Below are positions 56,259 to 64,000 of a stretch of 64,000 nucleotides of DNA, piece after piece. The position numbers and the translations under genes are program-made. The notes under the pieces are model-generated. The model saw nothing but the letters and a program-made list of their open reading frames with translations, made no database searches and was not told the origin of the DNA. Source of the DNA: Allodiplogaster sudhausi (lineage: Eukaryota > Nematoda > Chromadorea > Rhabditida > Diplogasteridae); NCBI GenBank assembly GCA_945643635.1, contig CALZFC010000010.1:912501-976500 (forward strand). Reading direction: 5' to 3'. Numbering within the stretch: the first letter of the stretch is position 1; each line of letters opens with the position of its first letter.

Positions 56259-57350
56259 TTTTGTTTTAATTACATTTTCGAACATCCAAGTGACAGATTT
56301 TTAGTCTAATTGAGATTTTATCACATGAGTTTTTATACTGCATTCCTCCAGTGCTCGGTTCATGCATTCGATCCTAAAGGTTCAGGAGGATAAAATCGAT
56401 CATTTACTACTATGCCTATAGTTATAATGATGTCCACATACTCACAGGTAATTATTGAACTATTTTAGATGGTTATTTGACCTGTGGAAATTAGATGCTA
56501 ACTATTTGTGCAAAATTTGAAGACGGAGGTTCAGTTTGGCCCGCACTCCAGAGGTGCTAAAAGTGATTTTGTGCAGGAGTCCATATTGCAAAAACGCTTT
56601 TGTCTATCTCGAGCGATAGTTAATAGGCTTTTCAAGATTCTGAAGCCCCATTTCATCAATGGCTTCATGAAACGACCAGAAACAGTAGATCCTTGAATGT
56701 ACCCTGGCAAAGAGTTGTACGGTATATTTGCCAGCTGTCTGTGCTAGATCAATCACAACATTAAGTTATCAAATTGGGATATAGACGATTGCTGAACATT
56801 CAAAAGTATCGATTAAAATTATTTTAACTCCATTTTTAATTTTTTCGGGTTTACTTTAATATCTTGAAGGACACCGTACTACTCTATGCCATGGTTAGAT
56901 TCATACGATCTACAGTTCCTGGTGGCTTCATGAAGCCATTGATGAAGTGGGGTTTCAGAATCTTTGAAAGCCTATTAACTCTCGCTCGAGATAGACAAAA
57001 GCGCTTTTGCAATATGGACTCCTGCACAAAATCACTTTTAGCACCTCTGGGGTGCGGGCCAAACTAAAACCCCCGTCTTCAAATTTTGCACAAATAGTTA
57101 GCATCTAATTTCCACTGGTCAAATAACCATCTAAAATAGTTCCATAATTACTTGTGAATATGTGGACATCATTATTACTATAGGCATAGTAGTAAATGAT
57201 CGATTTCATCCTCCTGAACCTTCAGGATCCCAGGCCGAGTGCGTGAACCGAGCACTGGAGGAATGCAGTATGTAAAAGCATGTGATAAAATCTCAATTTG
57301 ACTTAAAATCTGTCACTTTGATGTTCTAAAATGTAACTAAAATAAAATTG
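56259..57350. repeat. Foldback element 2: ~465-480-bp inverted arms
   Basis: Left arm ~56259-56724, right arm ~56872-57350, ~147-bp loop. Matching landmarks include CACTCCAGAGGTGCTAAAAG, GTGCAGGAGTCCATATTGCA, TATCTCGAGCGA and ACTGCATTCCTCCAGTGCTC. No target duplication could be identified. ORFs inside the arms mirror each other and show no known motif. Confidence 0.9.
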
Positions 57351-57589
57351 CAATAAAAACTACCCGGAGATCAAAGAAATAAATTATTTTGTCCATCACG
57401 CCAATATGTGCAATCTGGGTGATTTCAGTTATTGATTTTTTTCTCACTCATTAGTGGGTGAATGAAACCAATAACTTGAAAATAGAAGCCAGTCTGTATA
57501 CACAAGCAACCCTGAAAATTTCATAAGCATTCTTCAACTTTGAAGAAAAATATGCCTGAAAAACCAAAAGGTGATATCCTTTTGGCCAG

Positions 57590-59280
57590 TACTGTACATT
57601 CCATGATGTCACTTCAAAGCTTCCGACTAATTTTAAACATAAGCTGGAACTAAAAAAAAAACGAGGCAAATGGAAACAATTTTACGCTCACTGCAACTCA
57701 ATATTTGCACAGGAATGCCACCCCGTGACTTCTGGGTCTCCTTTCACGCCGTAGATTCCTTCAGTTTCCTTTTTGAGAGCGAGAGGAAGAGAAGCCTTAT
57801 GACTGACTACCAATCGTTTTCTCACATTTTTAATTTAATTAAACTACACGCTTATTTTGTGCACGCTGCAATACTTTGAATTAATTCTAGAAAAATATTA
57901 ATAATAATAAGAAGATTAATTATTTTAGATATCGATTTTGGAGTCATAGACACTCCGGGGGCTTCGTCATAAATACGAGAAGAAATCGGACGAGGCAACA
58001 GGAAGTGCCCTGATTGTGAGTACGTTGTGATCAACCTTATCCAATCCGGACGACTTCCTGGTAATTTAACTAATCGTAATACAATCTTTGAATAATCAGC
58101 TGGTGAAAACGGTCTGAAAAATCTCTTTTTTTTCTGTTCTTCCTACAATGTTTCGCTAGGTAATGCATGAATAGTTGAAGATGGTCTTCGCTGCATTTCA
58201 ATGATTTGTCTAACAGAATTTATTCTCATAATTATTTGCATTGGAGTATGTTGCAGTAAGCGAAAGTTCAGCTCGCCGATGCGGGTGGCCTTCATAATTC
58301 ATGCTTGCGGTTGGTTGCTTTAAAGGTGGGCGATCACAATGAAAAGTATTTGCCGATTTATGAAACGTCTTAACTATTTTCGAATAGTCTCGGACATGAG
58401 AAAAAGAAAGGCAAAAACAATTGCATCGGTGATCACATTTCTTTAATGCCGTCTCGTCGCCATCCGCACTCCAGCTTATGGAACTTCGTGAGAACTCTCT
58501 TAATCTTACTTTTGACTATCTAGTTCTAGAGCATATGTACATACCTACATATATACAAAGCTTCTATACTTATATATATACTTGCATGCATACGTAATGG
58601 CAGATTTCAAAATATGTCTTACCTATTTTTTTCTATGCTGACGCTTGACACTTCTTTTGTTCACAGCTATTGACACCTTTCTCGTCATTCGACAATGGTT
58701 TTGCTAATCCGCGCCATCCACATGAGGTAGTGTCTTGAGGTTGCTAAACTGGACCGTATTCGAGGGAAGCGACACGGTGAGCATTGAGTTCGCTAGTTAT
58801 GGTTACTAAGTAGAAATAAAATAAGGACGCTTATAGTGAACAAAGAATTGAGCAAAAAATTAAATGCTAGTGTTTAAGAAAGCCGGCAGGCTTCTTTGGA
58901 CAGCATGATCTTTTTCTAAATAAGATTTCTTCATATTGGAAAAAACTTTCCTCTTCACTTGAAGGTGAATCTACTCATAGTCGTGAAATATGAATACCTT
59001 CTCGGCCCTATGCATCTTTTATCAAGCTGGACACATGTAGAATTTCATTTTATAGTCTTTAGACGTATGTATGTTAATTTATAAATGCCGAGATTTAATT
59101 TCAATTAAATTTATCATGTAATGCTTGGAAGCATTCTGCAAAATAACAAAAAAAAACAATGCATGAGGATACTAATGATAATTTTGCTAAAAAAAATTAG
59201 AATATGAAATAAAGATAAGAAAAGATGAAAGCAAAATCATTGCCTGGCTCTGCATGAAGAAACAGAATTGGCGATATGTA
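57590..59280. repeat. Direct duplication block D1
   Basis: Diverged same-orientation copy of 60095-61430. Shared landmarks: GAATGCCACCCC, AGTCATAGACACTCCG, TATCCAATCCGGACGACT, AGCTCGCCGATGCG, ACACGGTGAGCATTGAGTTCGCT. Confidence 0.85.
57688..58810 (-). pseudogene. Decayed copy of minus-strand gene (dysbindin-like?)
   Basis: Homologous exon fragments are recognisable against D2: C-terminal KETEG..., SSRIYDEAPGVSMTP (57,93x), TRIGELNFRLL (58,26x), KIKRVLTKFHK (58,49x) and a shortened ELNAHRV (58,79x). The last has lost most of the coiled-coil segment, so this copy is dead. Confidence 0.45.
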
Positions 59281-59420
59281 GGTACCGTATTTTCTCTATT
59301 ACTGCCCCTCCCTCTATTAGAACCCCCCCCCTAATAGTGCCCCCCCGCTCGCAAGGGTATTGAAAAATAATACCCCTCCCTCTAATAGAACCCCCCTCCA
59401 ATAGTGCCCCCCCTAATTGT
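59281..59420. repeat. C-rich duplicated simple-sequence block
   Basis: Two ~65-bp copies of CCCCTCCCTCTATTAGAACCCCCC-type sequence each ending AATAGTGCCCCCC. It begins with TACCGTATTTTCTCTATTA exactly where block D1 ends, so it may be part of a small inserted element. Confidence 0.6.
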
Positions 59421-59565
59421 CGAATAGAGACGTACCTGGAATATATAATTAAGGTATGGGATGCTCTTCCCATTGAACAGCCGAAAATGAGTTGATACAC
59501 GGACACTGTGACAATATAATCAGTAAAGATTTAGTGATAGCATGACTAATTGTAAGTCGAAAAAT

Positions 59566-59870
59566 ACGGGCCGAACCGGGATTCGAACCCGGGACCTCTC
59601 GCACCCGAAATCATACCCCTAGACCATCCGGCCACAGAATTTGTGTCGGCAAATATAAAGTATAAATAAATAAAAAAGTTTGTAAATATTCATTACACTT
59701 TCACTAAATTGTTTAATCTAAAAGACGTAATAACAATCCTACGTCAACATCAATGAAGTGTGAAAACGCTCTCTACGAAAAGAATTATTATTCTATGCCG
59801 ACGCTAATCACTTGCAAGCAGCTTTCTTTAGGAAAGAGAGCAATCCTCTTGCCGTAAGAAAGCAAACAAT
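59566..59870. repeat. Second lone inverted relic of the tRNA unit
   Basis: Contains a Pro relic and the divergent spacer (AAATATAAAGTATAAATAAA, TTTCACTAAATTGTTTAATC, CTTTCTTTAGGAAAGAGA), but stops where the Glu gene should start. Confidence 0.85.
59568..59633 (-). pseudogene. tRNA-Pro pseudogene lacking 5' anticodon stem
   Basis: 66 nt. Acceptor and T stem are perfect (class A), but CTCGCT is deleted, so the anticodon stem cannot form. Confidence 0.88.
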
Positions 59871-60094
59871 TTTCCATCTGCCACTGACATGGAAGTATGC
59901 ACAATTGTATGTATATCTCTCAACGAGCAATGTAATTGTTTGACATTGATATTTTGCAATGATTTAAATAGTTATGATTGAAATGAATATCGATGAAATA
60001 TCCAGTGGTGAGGTACACATTCTACATGGAGTATGCGGCATTCCTTTTCTTGCGTCCTGCCAAAAAAATTTATTTTACTTCACTATTGCCATGT

Positions 60095-61430
60095 GTACAT
60101 TTCCATGATGTCTTCCAGCTAATTTTTAACATGGAAGGCGGTAACGAGAGAAAATTTTTACCTCCTTTATGAAACGCGATATTTGCACTAGAATGCCACC
60201 CCTTGACTCTCCTTCTCGGTTTCCTTCCCTACCGAACCTTCAGTTTCCTTTTTGGGAGCGAAATAAAATAGAAGCTTGAAGACCTACAATCGTTTTCCCT
60301 TATTTTTTAATCCATGCTCGTATTTTGCGCACGCTACAAAAGTTTTTTTAATCTGTGGATGATAAATAAGTAATAATAATAAGATTAATAACTTTAGATA
60401 TCGATTATGGAGTCATAGACACTCCGTTCGGGTTTTCTTCATAAATACGAGACGACACCTTGAAACAAGAAATGCTGTGAGTCAACGATCTGATCTTCCG
60501 TATCCAATCCGGACGACTACCTGATAATTCAGGTAATAGTAATATAATCATTCCATAATCAGAGGGCAAAGACTTTCCAAAAAAAAAAAACTTTTTTTCT
60601 GTTCTTCCTGCAACGTATCGCAAGGAAATGCATGAATATTTGAAGATGGTCTATATGTAGATGCAGTTTAATGATTTCTCTAACAGAATTACTTGTCAGG
60701 ATTACTTGAATTACAGTATGCGAAACTTCAGCTCGCCGATGCGTGTGACCTTTGCGTTCAGGCTTGCGGTGGGCCACCTTCACGCCGGCACGTACCATCT
60801 TTGGGGAAGTTCGGAAGAACTTTCTTAATCTTACTTTTAACCTTCTTAAATACATGCCGGCATCAACAAAATTATACTTCTTCTTGTTCGCAGTTATTCA
60901 GATCCAAACACGCTTCTCGTAATTCGAAAATGATATTCGCTAATCCACCATTACCTTCAGGTGCTGTAAATTCTCCTTCATATCGCCAACATGACTGGGA
61001 ACATACTCGAGCGTGGAAAAGCCAATGTTGAGCAAGGCACAGACACGGTGAGCATTGAGTTCGCTTGTTATTGCCACTAATTAGAAACAAAATATAGATG
61101 CTTGTTAAACAAGTAACGGAGAAGGTAGTCAAATGCTAATGTTTTATAAAGCCGGAAGGATTCTCCGGTCCGCTTGATGCTCTGGCGAATTCGACTCCGT
61201 AAGGGTGCCCTCTTATGCTTCATGAGACACAATCGGTTATGCGTACGGCAATTCCACTGAACGAAATAAAAAAAAGGAATAAAAGACTGGATAATCAATG
61301 CATGATGATACTTCAGATTTATTGCTTCCAAATTGTAGAATACGAAATAAATATTACAAAAGATGAAACAAAAATCATTGCCTAGTTATGCACGACGAAA
61401 CAGAATTGTTTATGTACATGAGATGTAAAG
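60095..61430. repeat. Direct duplication block D2
   Basis: Better preserved partner of 57590-59280, immediately before segmental duplication copy 2. Confidence 0.85.
60188..61063 (-). pseudogene. Minus-strand coiled-coil gene relic, weakly dysbindin-like
   Basis: Exon-like segments in order: 61063-60955 (LNAHRVC..., then TLEYVPSHVGDMKENLQHLK), 60954-60878 in another frame (IIFELREACLDLNNCEQEE, ended by GTATAA), ~60840 (KIKKVLPNFPK), ~60765-60710 (TRIGELKFRIL), ~60450-60410 (SSRIYEENPNGVSMTP) and an acidic tail ending at 60188. The spacing of LxAH, Pro, NLxHL and CxLxLxxCE recalls the dysbindin (BLOC-1) coiled coil; this is a family impression only. Only 15 bp separate the first two segments, too short for an intron, so there is a frameshift there: a pseudogene or a sequence error. 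Confidence 0.4.
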
Positions 61431-61475
61431 ATTGCAAGAACACTAATTTTGCACATGTCTATTGATTCCCGTTAA

Positions 61476-61743
61476 AGGAGGTATCCGTGGAATATGTAGC
61501 CAAAGTTTTGTCCAATGTGGATAAGTTCAGTTTGGCGTATTCAGAAAGTTTGAGCGATTTTCTTTCATCACATTCTGAGCAAAAGTAAGGTGAAATCTGG
61601 CGGGTAGAGAATTAGCTACGGTAGGTTAGCGCCGCCCTCCTATTTCACATGCTCTCTCGACCGGGCGACTGGTAACTTTTTGAGCGCGCGCATTCAAAAT
61701 GGTTCTCTAGCGCTACTGTATAACTATTCACCGGATACTACCT
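61476..61743. mobile_element. 268-bp MITE with TTAA target duplication
   Basis: Copy 1 has a single CCCGTTAAATGTAGC; copy 2 has the insert between two TTAA (61472-61475 and 61744-61747). The ends are imperfect inverted repeats: AGGAGGTATCCGTG and, from the right, AGGTAGTATCCGGTG. TTAA duplication is the hallmark of piggyBac-type transposition, though the terminal bases are not the usual CCC. No coding capacity. Confidence 0.85.
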
Positions 61744-61747
61744 TTAA

Positions 61748-62389
61748 ATGTAGCAAAAATCGTATCGTGTACACATGTTTTCGCGTGTGCAGTTGTGGCT
61801 GTTCTATTCTAACAACCTAAAAATAATAAAAAAATTTGAAACTGAAAAAAAACAAATCCTTATAATTAGGTAATATTGTATTTACTTAGGTAATATTGTA
61901 TTTACTTAACAAACATATTTTGAACACTAATTTCATATGCGTTCACATTATATCTAATGCTGAACAACAGCACATACATAAGTATATTTGTGAGAATATT
62001 AAATAACTATTCTAAGTGAACACTTCACGATTCGAACGGTCCTTTTCTTTTTAAAACAACCCGAAGGCAGAGAGAGAAAAGTAAAACAAATACAAATATA
62101 AACACTTTAGCCAAAGTCGAAGGTAGAAAATAAAGAAGCAAAAAGCAAGAGAGATGGCCAGCCCCTTACTTTTAGTGTGTAGGGAACAGTATGAATCTTT
62201 TTTTATTTCATTTCAACTAAATACCGCTCCTTTACTTATGTACTATTTTTACCCTATGATTTATTCCGAGTTATTCTGCGAGGTACGGACGAAGGAGTGG
62301 AAGAGGGTTTCGATTGACGAGAGTTGGCCAGTCCAGCAAAAGTGGGTGGGGCTATCAAAGGTGAGCTAGACCAGCAGCACGTCCTAGCC
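61748..62389. other. Non-coding part of segmental copy 2
   Basis: AT-rich counterpart of 49455-50144 without gene signals; the minisatellite seen in copy 1 is reduced to one unit. Confidence 0.4.
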
Positions 62390-63998
62390 TTAGCGGCGGT
62401 TGTTGCCCAAGGTCGAGCGCGCCGTGACGTAGTTGGAGGAGCGGGAAGAAGTTGCGAGTTCGGCGGGGCGAGCCGAGATCGGCGGGGCGACACCGATATT
62501 CAAATGGAGATAATTGTTGAAATTTAATAGGAGCTAGAATATAAAACTTTAATTTAAACAACTTCGTTCATTAAGACAAGATTTCATGAAGAGTTCAATT
62601 AACCCTGGACAGCCTCCTCCGAGTGGCGGATCTCGCTGATTGCCGTGTCCAAGTGCGAGAGGGCAGAAGAGAGAGCGGCAGAGCGAGTGGCGAGAGAGGA
62701 CTGCAGGGCGGAGAGCTGAGAGAAGACAGATAAATTTGCGGTTGAACATTTATTTCATTCTTGTTGTCTTGTGATATGGGAGATCCTTGGTTGACTGCTC
62801 CCTTCTCTGCTCAACTCTATCGATCCGTATCATGTCGCCCTATTCTATAATCTCTCTCTCTCTCTCCATCTCTCCTCTCTTTGCTGTCTCTCCTTCTTAC
62901 ACACTCTCTCTTTCTCTCTCGCTCACTCTCTCTCTCCTTCCAACCTGCTGCCTCTCGCCGACGCATCTTTCCTTCCATTCCGTGAGCTGCTGAATCAGCT
63001 TGAGTTCCTCCTCGTCAGCCTCGTCGTCATCGCAGGATTCCTCACTAAAAATGAGAAAAAAATATTTTGGGAAGCAATGGATCCTATTGTTTGCTAAGAA
63101 TATTGAATTATAACATAAATAATTAAAGGACTTCTCGTTATTTATTTCTTTTCGATTTATTTCCTACATCAACTCTAAAACTACCGTACTCAATCGGCTT
63201 CTCCAGAAGTGCCGAGACACGGCGGAGAAGTTCGCGCTCCGACCGCTCGCGCTCGTCCGACAGCGTCGGAATGACCTACAAGATAATGAGTTAAGCTTTG
63301 AATTTTGGTCCAGGACGGGTGGGCGGAGCTTAAAAACCGAGTCACCAATATGAGAGGCTCGCTCTGGCGACGGGCACGCTTCTTCTGGTGCGGAACGAGG
63401 CGTCCGACATGGTCGAAGAGGTCATATAAATATGGCATTTTTCTTGTTACCCGACAATAAATTCGGAAGTTGCAAGGAACAAAAGAATCTGCAATTTCTA
63501 GGAATGCTGGAAGAATTGGAGGGAGATTCAAACATTCGAACCGGCAAGCGACTCGCGAAGTCGGTCGGTGCCTTCGTTCATTTCGATGGCGGCGTCGGCG
63601 GCCCGTCGGCGGAGAAGGACGCGCGGTGCCGCGATGCCAGCCGCTCCTGCAATGTGGACGGGTGGGCGGAGCTTATGGAGCTTAAGAGTAAGCGTCTGCT
63701 TATGAGTCATTTAACAAGAATAGTCGGGAGAGGGGTGGTCGGCATAGAAAGTCAGAAAAGCAAGCGCAATTAAAGATGAAAATGTTCAATGCCCGTCGTG
63801 ATAGAAATGAACAAAATCGATAGATGGGTGATCTGGGCTTCTCGTAAATTTAAAATAGTTTAAGTCTGACTCAGAAACTGAAGGTAGCCCTGGGCAAGAG
63901 GAATGGCGACTGCGTTCAGGTTCTGGGGGGGCGGCGCACCGAATCTCCCCACAAGAGGTCTACGAGGGGCCAGGGTTCTGCTGCTGTGGTTGGGCCAT
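62390..63998 (-). pseudogene. Coiled-coil protein of unknown function, copy 2 (splice sites lost)
   Basis: Exons homologous to copy 1: E1 63710-63542 with donor GTTCGA (the MAQPQQQN start at 63998 leads to a stop here, so the ATG at 63710 may serve), E2 63425-63346, E3 63275-63190, E4 63044-62945, E5 62715-62604, E6 ~62502-62390. E3 to E5 remain clean and in phase. The acceptor before E2 reads TAT instead of TAG, and the acceptor before E6 is deleted. With the E5 intron retained, the protein would stop right after EEAVQG. Confidence 0.6.
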
Positions 63999-64000
63999 TC

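Larger units (their letters stand above)
61453..64000. repeat. Segmental duplication copy 2
   Basis: Partner of 49433-51680; runs off the window. Contains a TTAA-flanked insertion absent from copy 1, and a small doubled AGGTAATATTGTATTTACTT near 61869-61907. Confidence 0.85.

Noticed and set aside
57931..57972. Plus-strand VIDTPG, a GTPase G3-like motif
   Set aside because: The frame stops at once, and the minus-strand frame is the one conserved between D1 and D2 (in-frame 3-bp indel, conservative changes).

Overview
This is a nuclear eukaryotic window, most likely from an invertebrate animal. The evidence is one intact-looking intron-rich gene with short GT-AG introns (acylaminoacyl-peptidase), other spliced coiled-coil gene copies, AT-rich introns and spacers around GC-richer exons, CT/GA microsatellites and several inverted-repeat (MITE or foldback) elements. 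The species cannot be named from the sequence.

Region 1 (1-42058) is a tRNA satellite: about 62 head-to-tail copies of a ~640-bp unit. Each unit carries a tRNA-Glu(CTC) gene on the minus strand and a tRNA-Pro(CGG) gene on the plus strand. The two are transcribed divergently from a ~248-bp spacer and convergently with the neighbouring units. The window opens inside the array. I count 61 Glu and 62 Pro copies; one unit lost its Glu gene through a fusion deletion. Spacers and Glu genes are almost identical from copy to copy. The 5' half of the Pro T stem falls into seven sequence classes, and only 18 of 62 copies have a fully paired T stem. Variants accumulate towards the right-hand edge, and the last unit is clearly decayed. 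A 2734-bp element with terminal inverted repeats (35767-38500), non-coding as far as I can see, interrupts one unit.

Region 2 (42.6-49.4 kb, plus strand) is a gene of about 23 exons for acylamino-acid-releasing enzyme (APEH, serine peptidase family S9C). The catalytic Ser, Asp and His motifs are all visible. Nearly all of its 5' splice sites depart from the GTAAGT consensus.

Region 3 (49.4-64 kb) is a decayed, duplicated neighbourhood. A minus-strand coiled-coil gene of unknown function occurs twice (50.1-51.7 and 62.4-64.0 kb); the two copies have lost different splice sites, and copy 2 is next to a 268-bp TTAA-flanked MITE. A second minus-strand gene, weakly dysbindin-like, also occurs twice (57.7-58.8 and 60.2-61.1 kb), both copies broken. 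Two large foldback inverted repeats lie at 53.4-54.9 and 56.3-57.35 kb. Diverged, inverted single units of the tRNA array occur at 52.1-52.5 kb (Glu gene still nearly intact, Pro gene broken) and 59.57-59.87 kb (Pro relic only), and a decayed tRNA-Gly lies at 52.55 kb.
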